From: Owenia fusiformis
Taxonomy: Eukaryota; Annelida; Polychaeta; Sabellida; Oweniidae
Length of the DNA: 64,000 nucleotides
Direction: 5' to 3'
NCBI GenBank assembly: GCA_903813345.2
Contig: CAIIXF020000009.1
Location: 22,223,759-22,287,758 of the forward strand
A program made the position numbers and the translations under genes. A model generated the notes under the pieces. That model had not been told where the DNA came from and ran no database searches. It was given only the letters and a program-made list of their open reading frames with translations. Below, piece after piece: positions 24,253 to 44,867 of the stretch (position 1 is its first letter; every line of letters begins with the position of its first letter).

Positions 24253-27200
24253 TAGAGGCTGACGGTAATTCCGGTTATACGGTTTCGGTACGGCATTGAG
24301 CATTTACCGGTATTGAAATTATTAACCGGTTAACCGACGATAATGCCCGGGGAAATAAAAGACACGTCGTTTTTTTAATTATTTCGTTTAATTTCCACTT
24401 TCACGATGCGTACATTTACATAGACATTTAGATGTCCATGTTTGGCAGTTCAGGTGCGATGTCCATGTTTGGCAGTTCGGGTGTAGTAGCCTCATGCTCA
24501 GGCTCAGATTTGGTTGTAGTTATGTTTGGCAGTTCGGATTTGTGGCGTAGGTACGCGAGGCCGGAGGCTGAGTGGCGAGGATTTTTGGGCTTATTTGGCG
24601 CGTTCTGAGCGATTCTAGGTGCTATTCTACGGTAATAAACGGTAATAAACTCTGATCACTTGTTTGACAATTAAAAACATAACACTATAACAACACTATT
24701 GGATTAAATATATGATTTATTTCAATTTACACTTTTGGTTTTTGACTCTCAGTAGTACGCGGCTGCGTATTCTGCGTATATGTGGCTACGCCCCTGGTTC
24801 CGGTGTAGTTGTAGTGTCAACGTCAGATCCAGAAACTGAATTATGTTTGTAATAGTCATTTACGAACAACAAGGCATTGACAATACGTTGAATTAATATA
24901 ACCTACATTTCGTATTATATTTGTAACTTTAATATTTTGTGATAGTATCTGAGCTTTTAATTGTGAACAAAATAAAGTACAAGCTCTCTGCTAAAGTGTT
25001 TTAGCAAACAAATAAATAAAAGAATGTGAACTCCCGTGCCTTTTGTAAGTTTTAATTTTTAAATTTAAATATAAACGAAATATATATTAACATACGTTGG
25101 CCATTAGAGCCCTTATCATCTTTTTGTAAGTCGGATGTAGGAGGGTTGCTATTACGTGGGGACGGAATAACTCATTATTGATACAGTTGAGAAATGGTTT
25201 GAAATGTGTAATACATTTAATTTAAAACTAAAAATACATCTTGATTCGTGAGATAGTTACATACTATTTCGTGAAGTTCATCAGTATGGGTTCAAATCAG
25301 TCTTGCACCATGTATGCATATAGACTTGAGAAGCTATGGAGAGAGTTACACCCCAGTCACATTTCCTACGGCGACCTTGCGGTCTATCATTTCTGCGGCC
25401 AGTAACATTTCTACGCTCGCAGTGGAATTTCTGCGCTCTCATAATTTTGCAGTCACATTTCCCACGGCAGCCGCACGGTGAATTTAAAATTTCTGTTGAT
25501 AATTAATACTTTTTTCATTTTATTTACATCGGGACAACTAATAAATGTTATTCAAAGTGCTAGGATGTAATATCAAATGAAAAGTGATCGTGAAACATTG
25601 ACAAATAATGTTTCAATCTTGTTGAGCCAGTTGATTTATACGGGGACCTCAGAAATGAAAAAATATTATAACTCCGAGATATAATTTCTACGGCGACCCT
25701 GCGGCCTGTAAAAAACTGGATACGTCGTACGGAGGCCGCAAGGCGAGCGTATAGTTTTCCTACGCTCGCCGCAGAAATACACTGATTTAATTGATCTGCG
25801 GTCGACGCACGGCCTCCGTACGACAAATGTGACTGGGGTGTTAGGAACAAAGTGAGGGTGGCAGCGCATCACGGTCAAGCCAAGTAACTTAGTCAACATT
25901 CGATATTCGTATGTTCATCAGTATTAACTAAGAATGGTGCCACAATTGAAGTAAACCTCTGTTTAATTATTTTCAATAAACCTATCAGCAAACGTGTAAA
26001 TGATAAATTTGATGTTCTGTTACATATTGGTGAAGCAGTCTTTGGGATATGGCCTAAATTTCTGAATTTCCACTATGTCCCTGTATACCCCTACTTAAAA
26101 AGATGTATGTTATTTGTCATTTTTCATTATGAATCAACCATAAATGTATTTTGTTTACATACATAATGAACTTTTTGTTTCCAAATATTGAAAGATGGTA
26201 CTGCATTTATTTTCTCATGATATGGAGGAAACAAATGCGTGTCAGTTTACACTGTAATATCCCACATACTTATATTTCAAGGGTAGTTTTGAAGAATAAT
26301 CAAGAAAATCCATGTTTTCTAATGAATTCATCCTTGTCAAAGAACGTAAATGAGGATATGCGGTTTGAAAAACTAACAACATGTTTTAAGTTCTTACAAT
26401 TCTTGTTTAAAACAAACATTTCGAAAGTTGTGATTTCGAATGTAATATCCAACTCAATAAAATTTGTTGATATTTGTGATTTTTTTCTTTCGGAATACAC
26501 ATTGCTGGATCACAGAACCTTGCCTTGTTCGAGATGCACAGAAAGGGTATTGTAAATACTTGACGTCGTTCGGATATTCGGATGTGATTGACGTTTTCGT
26601 TAATCTCCAACCACTGTAACTTCCAACTTAATTTTTGAAAGCCAAAAATGATAGTCATGAATCGATATTTAAGTCACACGTGGATGCATACATCATGTGT
26701 CTACATTAAATGTCGAATACATGCCGACTTACATTTATTTAAATATACACAGTTAACTCAAATCATCAATTCTCGAAACGGTTTATCATATAACCTGACC
26801 TGAGTTTAATGTTTCATTTTGATTTATAATTATGGTATCGGATTTGAGTATGAATTTAGTTGAGGCTTAAACAAAGCAATAAAATTGCGTGAAACCTTTT
26901 GTGAAAATTCGAACGATTTTTCAAGAATCCTCCTTCAAAGTGTTACCACAGTGCTCCCCGGGAGTGGAAATTTCGTCTAGTGTAATCAAAATAATAGCGG
27001 GTGGTTTGAATTATTGTTTGAGTTTATAGCTCAGCATCTATAAATTTAAAAACGTGTCGCCTCATTGAGAGGTACATGCAGATTTTGGCGATCTATCTTT
27101 ATAAAAGGCTAAATTTTGTGCAAAAACAGGAGTTGACACGCTTACATTTGGAATTGAAATTTCCTACATAATTGTCGACTCATGTTTAAAAGTCATGAAA

Positions 27201-27836
27201 ACAAGGTTGAACACAAAATAATAACCTAGTTACTGTCTATTTAGCATGGGATCACTGAGGGAAATATTATTAATGACTTAAATCGTTAACAGTTAAGTTG
27301 TATTCCAAGAAACTTATCAATTTAGAAATGCAAAACGTTCAATTTTGTTTTTCAATTATAAAAAATGGCACCTGTAGAGAACAACGTTTATAAAATTATT
27401 AAAACGGAAATATTAACTTATGTAACATTCGTTGGCATGTGTCAGGGAGTAAATAAGAAGAATATGCATTTGATTCTATATCTTGTTCCCAAAGGAGTTT
27501 GTTAAGGAGCGGTATATCTTAACGTACTTTTATCATCCCGAACTCAAATATTTCGAATCCTTATTTCGACAACGCTTTGTTGAGAACGGATTCAAGATGT
27601 ACTCAAAATTAATACGTTAAAAGATGTATTATTATCTTAATAACCACCTCACAAATTATTTTGGAAATCAAAGATGTACGATTTTTGAGATTTTTATTTT
27701 CGAATGTTGACTTAGTTACTTGGCTTGACTGATCATTGGCATTAAATCTTACATATTTTTACCGGTATTTCGGTAACGGTACGGTTATTAGCGTGACGGT
27801 TACCGGTACTGGTTTTCAGTACCGTTGCGACCTCTA
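24253..27836. mobile_element. hAT-type DNA element, 3.58 kb, 8-bp target duplication
   Basis: The left end (TAGAGGCTGACGGTAATTCC) and right end (GTACCGTTGCGACCTCTA) are imperfect inverted repeats, with subterminal CCGGTA/TACCGG-rich stretches. The 8-mer AAAAATTG flanks both sides (24245-24252 and 27837-27844), as expected for hAT. No transposase is recognisable inside, so it is degenerate or non-autonomous. It carries a nested Harbinger-type MITE at 25349-25840 and fills most of the space between the two protease genes. Confidence 0.75.
25349..25840. mobile_element. PIF/Harbinger-type MITE, 492 bp
   Basis: Terminal inverted repeats CACCCCAGTCACATTT and AAATGTGACTGGGGTG are flanked by TTA on both sides (25346-25348 and 25841-25843), the Harbinger target duplication. 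The interior is full of short inverted and direct motifs such as CTACGCTCGC and TTTCTACGGCGACC. No coding sequence. It is nested in the hAT-type element. Confidence 0.82.
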
Positions 27837-27844
27837 AAAAATTG

Positions 27845-29130
27845 TACAATAAAATCTAGACAAAATTGATTACATTTTATTATAAACATTAACATATTTA
27901 TTGCATAACTAATTGGATTATAACAATATAATGATGGATGTTAACGTTGGGTCCAAAATTCAATTCTGGCGCCCTGCATCCGCCCTGTCGAATACTCCCG
28001 CCCTCCTTTATGAATAAGATTCAAACATAAAGAGGCTTTGACTGGCTATGATATGAAGTCTTCCAAATTCATAACTTTATTTTTATTCGGTTACGCTTGC
28101 ACTCTTATTACATCACCAAAATTCATGGATTAATTGATGAATATATTAAGGTATAAAAATATAGTATATAAGGGAATGTTTAAACTTATATGATACTCTA
28201 ATACAATACACTACACTAATATAATATAATAAGCTATATGATATCTAAAATAATTGCATTAATTTATAAGTTTAGTGGGAAGGAAATGGACCCTTACTTG
28301 CACCCATGCCAAGTGAAACAAACTTTTAATTTTCAGTTTCAATACATTTTATAAATCATGTTAAGATTCATATAAATATAACACTGACCCATAATTAGTT
28401 AAAGTCCTTCACTAACTCGATTTTGCAAATGAAAGATTAATTCCACTTGGGTGCACAGGACCCTTTCATACCACCAAACATCTCTTAAGTTATTTAAAAG
28501 ATCTACATTCATCTAAGCTCCCTACATGTACATAAAATATCTAAACATCTATAATATACCGATTCAGCATTGAGCATTTTCTTCTTCTATTCCCCAATTA
28601 GGGCTTGAAATGTAGTACTAAAATTCTCTAAAATATCCAAGACTACACATTATACTGCAACATAATAAAATAGTTGATCCTGATGTCACGGTAGTCACTT
28701 CTGAATCTGTTGTTTAATAGCTATACAGGCAATCGATGATACCACCAACTTTGAGGTCTCTAATGAAACGCACAGGATGTTAAGCTTTTTTGTGTGTTTG
28801 CCTTGTGCAAATTCGCACTGGCTAGGCATTCATTGCATTGTCCACTGTACAACCGTGTTCTTATGATGATGCATGTCCCTGAGGTACACATGTTCATGAT
28901 ACAACATACTTCTTATAAGCTCCATGGGCGTAGCCACTCTAGGCATGAGACATTCGAAACAACTGCCTTGCCAAAATTTTACAGAATCATATTATTGCAA
29001 ACATGGTTCTATTGAAACCATGGAAATTAAGTCTTATGTATTTTATTGCCTCAACTCAATGTTTGCCTCATCTTTATGGCTTCTTATGTTTGCCTCGTCT
29101 ATTTTTAGATCCTGGCTCCACCCCGATGCT
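27845..29130. other. Non-coding 3' flank of protease gene B
   Basis: AT-rich and without gene signals. The part next to 29131 should include the 3' UTR of gene B. Confidence 0.5.
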
Positions 29131-39422
<10,292 letters not shown>

Positions 39423-40409
39423 CGTTAAATGTTGACTCTGTGACTATATATATATATCAATATCTTTATATAGTTTTCTTTATAAGTAGTGTATCGGTCT
39501 TATACTATAATCCAATTGGGATCATAATGCCACGCCTATTTTTATGAATGAATCCAAATGTATTTCAATTGCTGCCTATCAAATATCCACACAATAATTT
39601 TAAGACTCAATTAGCATCGTATAGACTCATTGGGTCATCAACCTTAAGTTATCCATCCCAATGCAACAAGATCGTATCAATGTATCGAGCGATTCAAGTG
39701 GAAATGTTGACATACATGTGTGTGTCTTTTAACCCCAAGTGTTTAATTTAAACGTATTCATCATGGTTCGTGGCAAAAAATTTTACGTGCGTGGTATTTG
39801 TCGTTTCCCAATCTGATGGGATGTTTACTTGCAATAGGTTAAGCTAGTAAGGGCAGTATATTTAATGTATTCGTTCTATTCATGAAAACATTTATGCGGT
39901 CTAAGCTCTCTTTAGGGATATCGAGTAGAATAAGTATGGTACTTGGATACATAAATACTTGGATATTTTACATTCAGCAAAATATGACCAAAATTTCATT
40001 ACACTGTTCGTTTCTGGACAGCAAAGTTTGTATTTCGGGTACTCAAACTTAAAAACTCGCATTTTTTATTTTTCCCGGGCACCCTTACTTTTGGTTACTA
40101 TGGCAACCATTTCCAATTAAATGTTTTTGTTATACTATACACTTTTCATGGATTGTTAAGTTATTGTATGTTCCATTTAAAATATATTGAAAAATAAGAA
40201 TAGAGAGATATAGATATAGCTTTGTCACCACCCTTCGTAAATCATTGATCCTTTACCAGTTTTGTTTGTTTTGAAAAACTGTTCTTTCTACTAATAATTT
40301 GCATTTATCTGTTGACCATTGGACAAGATTGATATGATCAGTGGACAGTAAAATGACAATCTAATGATCAATAAATACAAACGTATCGATGCAGTGATTC
40401 GCAATTGAA
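39423..40409. other. Intergenic region between divergent genes
   Basis: It lies between the minus-strand start of protease gene B (39422) and the plus-strand start of the LU-domain gene (40410). It could hold both promoters. No specific site can be supported. Confidence 0.45.
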
Positions 40410-41376
40410 ATGTTGCCTTGCAGCAGAAGTTTATTAACGTGGATTATAGGAACGCTCTTTCTGTGTGTGTTTTCGAAAAGACCAGGAAAGGTGTACGGAA
40501 AGTATACGAAAGGTATTTAATAGCATTTAAAATATAGAACAGTGCCCAAATATAGAGTACTTATATATAGTGATGCTTTGGCATGTTGTGAAATGACTGA
40601 ATAAAAATTATCATACCGCTGAAACAGCTTACTTTTAGCTTTGTAACATTGGCGAAAATATTAATACCAGATATCATATATAATTGACCATTTGGACCAT
40701 TTAGAGATAAAACGTATGGAAGTAAATGGTGTGCTATGATTCAAGAGATTCTTGAAGAAATGACAATGTTAAATAATTTCCGAAAACACATATCCCTTAC
40801 TCAAAATAATATCAAACAAGTTTTTATTATTTTACAGGTGCCATATGCTACAATTGTCCCCATATTCATGCCCGCACTTCCCGATGTGAGACCACAAGAG
40901 TTTGTCGAGCCGATGAGGTAAATTAAAATATAAGTATTCAAAATTTTCACCCCAAATTTGGAGAAAAATAAAAGTTTCTTGAGTAATTGAAATACGGAGA
41001 TTTTAAACAGAGAAAAAACAATCTTTCGGGTTTCACTATAGAGTCTTACATTTTGTCGAAAAAATGATCAGATGAATATGGTACTTTATATTCAGGTTTT
41101 CTTTTTGATTAGGCGTGCATGATGACCATTGGTTTAATTCGCTGGAGAGAGAACATTTCAGAAACAGTCCAGCAATCCTGCATTAAAACCAAAAAATGTG
41201 AAGTCTGGTCAAGTAACCGATGTAACATAACCAGATGGCCATTTCGCTGTTTGAGTTGCTGCTTCACCGATTTGTGCAACACACGTTCGTATATATCATT
41301 TTTAAATGTACATCGCCTTTCTTCAAGCATTTGTGACCCCCTCTCCCTCATTCTGATACTCCATGAACCTCCATAA
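40410..41376 (+). CDS. Secreted or GPI-anchored Ly6/uPAR (LU, three-finger) domain protein, 148 aa
   Basis: Three exons: 40410-40512 (signal peptide, phase 1 end), 40839-40918 (phase 0 end) and 41113-41376 (stop TAA), 447 nt in total. Exon 1 gives an N-terminal hydrophobic run (WIIGTLFLCVFS), a good signal peptide. Exon 2 starts the LU domain with AICYNC, then Cys at typical spacing (SRC, RVC). Exon 3 ends it with the family signature CCFTDLCN. Twelve Cys are visible. The C-terminus (SSSICDPLSLILIL) is short and hydrophobic, so GPI anchoring is possible but not certain. LU proteins are extracellular ligands, receptors or modulators; which one cannot be told. An AATAAA occurs at 41564. The gene lies head-to-head with protease gene B and just upstream of the ferritin-like gene. 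Confidence 0.78.
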
Positions 41377-41933
41377 TGTGTAACTTAACTTCCCCATTAT
41401 TCTAACCTAGTTCACCTGAGTAGAGGTATTAACTACCCTTTAAGGTCAATTTTTCGTTGTGTTTATTTTAACTACCGACAATGCGACTATTATTAATTTT
41501 GCTCAGTGTTTGTTGATTCGCTTGGTTAATTTAGTAAACAAATGTCTCTGAAATTGAAAACTAAATAAAATGATCCTGATCATAAATCGATTAAATGCAG
41601 AACGCATATTATCATGATACAGAGGGAATATAAAAATGTGAGTACGCAAGTGAAACTGGGCGAAATCTCGATAAACAAATTGAACTGTCCCCCGGTAATA
41701 ACAACCCCTGCACCTCCCCCCCCCCCCCCCCTCCTTATAGTTGACCTACCTAGTTTTTATTGGTAATAAATTAATAAAATTAGGAAAAATGAACTATAAT
41801 CGGTCACTCATTTCATCAAGGGAGAGAGAATATTCTAGGCACATTCACAGTATCAGACATACCATTAGTAACCACATCGTTATATCTTTCCAAAGCGGTT
41901 CTGATATACATGTTAGTTATGTTTCTGTTGCAG

Positions 41934-43560
41934 CCGAGTCTCCTTGTGTCCGTGCTACCAAAGAGACATCTGGAGAACTAACATCCGGAATGTATTCTTC
42001 ATTCTACACGTACTTGGCAATGGTATGACATAGTTTTCCTTTTACCGATGAGTTACCGATCAGAATTGTAGGAATGAAACTAAGCTTGTATTCATGACTA
42101 CCGGCTGCCGGCTACCGGATTAATCTATTTATTCGCGTAAATTAGCCCGTCATTTTGAAGTTGAAATAACGCACAACGCGTTAGTTGACGAGCAGTGATC
42201 AGCCCGGTAGCCGATAGTTGAATTCGCCAATGCAGCCAATAGTGACTGCAATATTCTGATTGGGTTGCTAGATTTTGATCGACCTTTTCTGATTGGATAA
42301 GAGTAGATCAACGGATTGTCTGTTATTGAAAGAGTGTGGATGAAGCTCTTCTTTTGAAGAGCAATTGCAAAGGGTTGAATTAGTCGAGGGTTAAGTAACG
42401 TTTGACTTTTTCCTATTTCAGGCAAATCATTTTGATCGTCACGATGTTGCATTGGGTGGGTTCAACAAGTATATGCTGACGTCAGCGTTCCTTGGCAAGA
42501 TGCGGACAATGACTGGTATTAATAGAAAAATGAACAGTTTAGGATTACCATTGAACTTCGATACCGTACCAGTAAGTTAACTAATTAATGTGATCCGTAC
42601 ATCTGTCTGACATTACAAGAGATCTTGGTGATTAGCAATGTTTAGCTTGTTGACCAAACAACGTCAATCCTCATTACAAATCGACATGTAAGCTTACACG
42701 CAACAATGAAATGTCATTAATGACATGACATTTCAATGTCGCGCAATGTTACCAAATAAGATACATTTCCTTGTGTTCTTAACGAGCTTATAGGTCTTTA
42801 TCCATCTCCGATAACAGGCACCTGTTGAGACTCACTGGGCGACACCAAAACGCGCTCTGGAAGCAGCTCTTGCAACGGAACTTAGAGAAGGTGACAAGAT
42901 AAGAAGAACCATAACTGCCAGTAAAGGATGTGGAGAGATTACCACAGTGAGTGTTTGGGATTGCAATCCGATGGGCGTCGCCCAAATACCTTTGACAATA
43001 CACTAACCGACATACATACTAAAAAAAAGTCCAGGCAGTACGTCTAACTGACAGACTGGCCGTTCGACCGACCGATGGACAGGCAGACCGCAGACAGACG
43101 GACAGACGTTCAGGCGGACAGACGTTCAGACGGACGGACAGACATACAGACGGATGGACGGACAGACAGACCCACCGTCTCTGGGCTCCCCCTATATACA
43201 AATATAGCTTCTTGCTTAAATATCTATATGTTGGCAGCATTCCCTCAGTTACATGCCATGGCCGTCTTGTTTTAGTTTGCCGATTTCCTTGAGACGAAAG
43301 TACTTGGGGATAATTACAAAGTAATCAAAGAGCTAGCTGAACTTATCGTATCAATATCAACAATGCAGTGCAGGACAACACCGGGGATTGTTGATTATTT
43401 GGTCGACAAGCAGATTGAATACGGCCAATATTTCTTCCCAGTGTACGCATTGGGGGTTATCTCAAGATATGGCAACGAATCAACTGAACTGAATACAGAT
43501 GATTTAACAATTTGGGATAGAATAGTGCCTAATTTGTTCACACCGCTGGTGTTTGGATAG
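41934..43560 (+). CDS. Ferritin-like four-helix protein lacking most ferroxidase residues (5' end unresolved)
   Basis: Exons 41934-42022, 42422-42571, 42818-42946 and 43276-43560 (stop TAG) join in frame. They give about 218 residues in the ferritin order: helix A (MYSSFYTYLAM), the conserved NHFDRHDVAL loop, helix B, helix C region and helix D (KVIKEL), then a short YLVDKQ segment. A C-terminal extension of about 45 residues follows. By eye alignment to H ferritin, the first centre Glu is Gly, the Glu/His pair of helix B is lost, the helix C Glu is kept and the helix D Gln is Asn. Ferroxidase activity is therefore unlikely. The first exon must end in phase 1; a 25-nt candidate at 41481-41505 (Met-Arg-Leu-rich) is weak. 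Alternatively translation begins in the open frame from 41741. Confidence 0.8.
43070..43170. repeat. (ACAGACGGACGG)n-like simple repeat
   Basis: GACGGACAGACGTTCAGGCG-type tract in the last intron of the ferritin-like gene, similar in type to 866-935. It is probably the tail of a repeat element (about 43020-43200). Confidence 0.8.
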
Positions 43561-43595
43561 CGGCTCGGAAAGTTAATTTTGTTTTTGGGCACCAG

Positions 43596-43846
43596 CACTG
43601 GTACTCACCTACAATACGTCAGCGTAACAAGATGGAAGAACTTCCGGGCTTCGTTTTCGGTAAGATATTTTTATTTCTCGATTCTGCACCACTTAACCGC
43701 CTGCATATTCTCAAACTAGACTATCTTCCTTAACTTTGAGCCATTGTCCACATTGTCCACAACGGCACTCATAAGTGGTGTAGAATCGAGTAATAAAAAC
43801 ATCTTACCGAAAACGGATCGTCAGCGTAACTAAGTGAGTACCAGTG
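43596..43846. mobile_element. Hairpin MITE just 3' of the ferritin-like gene
   Basis: About 250 bp with inverted ends CACTGGTACTCAC and GTGAGTACCAGTG. Long inner arms pair TTTTCGGTAAGAT with ATCTTACCGAAAA and CGATTCTGCACCACT with AGTGGTGTAGAATCG. It begins 36 bp after the stop codon, so it may lie in the 3' UTR. An AATAAA at about 43792 is within it. Confidence 0.75.
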
Positions 43847-44867
43847 ACCAGACAGGTGGCTATCAAATCCATGAGCCTACCCCATTGCATTCAATGGATT
43901 AGAAAATCATCTACAGTTTTTTATATTTGACACTTTTGGAGTGTGTAAAATGAAAATGACAAATATGGCCAGAACTTCAAACCTGATTGCCTCCTATAAT
44001 GTTTATTCCATTGGAAATATACAGAAATTTTGGTCCTAAATAAAATATATTTATATGAGTTTTTAGGATTACTTTGTCCATAGATTAACTTTAGTCAAGC
44101 AACGAATGGATTAAAAAGATTAATGCAAGTCGCGTGTGATCCGAATAGAATAGTACATTTAATACATTACAACAAGTGATTACAAATCTTTTCGGAACTT
44201 TTACAATCAACTCCTTAATCCCTAAATTCAACTTTCGGATAGACGGAAAATGTTTTATTGAATATCGACTTTGGATTTTTAAAAGTGTATTCACTGGCAT
44301 CTGAGTCAATCCAGCGGAATAGTTAAGTGCCAGATATGATGGAGAGTGGAGGTCTTTTAAAATTTTAAAAACCTTGATAAATGCAGTCTTATTTGGTGTG
44401 AAAAAGAGCAGTCTAGGGATGCTCTTGAGATAATTACATATATTCGACAGTGCTACTTCAGATATGCAAGGATTTATAGATTAGCAACCAGTATAACTAA
44501 GTAATCACGAAAAGAGCATTGTTATTTTAAGAGAGCAACATTCTTGTCCAAACGCTGGGACTCAATCAAGTACGTTATTGTGTTGATCGTTACTAAAATA
44601 AACAATAGTAACAAGTTTGAGGGATACGTTACATTCTAAATTCTAATCAGTGATATAAATGCATGAAGAGTGAAAACTAATTGAATCAACTAAATACACT
44701 GAACTATGTGGAATCTAAGTTGTGTTTACGAGGAGGGTATCAATCTGGACTATTTATTAACAAACATACTTGAAGTTTCTTAACACGGATTACATATATT
44801 GTGTTTGATATGTCCTGGATACAAGACTTAACTCTCTCTAAAACAAACACATCGTGAAATAATCTGT
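43847..44867. other. Intergenic, nothing recognised
   Basis: AT-rich sequence upstream of the intronless orphan gene. No motif or exon can be supported. A promoter for the orphan would be expected near the right end. Confidence 0.45.

Noticed and set aside
23787-24303. Three overlapping minus-strand frames of 105-156 codons
   Set aside because: All arise from the 51-bp minisatellite, whose unit length keeps frames open. The peptides are simple repeats of the same segment.
26151-26555. 134-codon plus-strand frame inside the hAT-type element
   Set aside because: No hAT transposase motif, biased AT-rich composition and no splice context. Treated as chance.
40410-42022. Splicing of the LU-domain exons 1-2 directly into the ferritin-like exon
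   Set aside because: Exon 2 ends in phase 0 while the ferritin-like exon needs a phase 1 donor at its best acceptor. The exon at 41113 fits in phase and completes the LU fold.
42788-43240. Minus-strand frames opposite the ferritin-like exons and the GACG repeat
   Set aside because: Shadows of the plus-strand gene and of a simple repeat.
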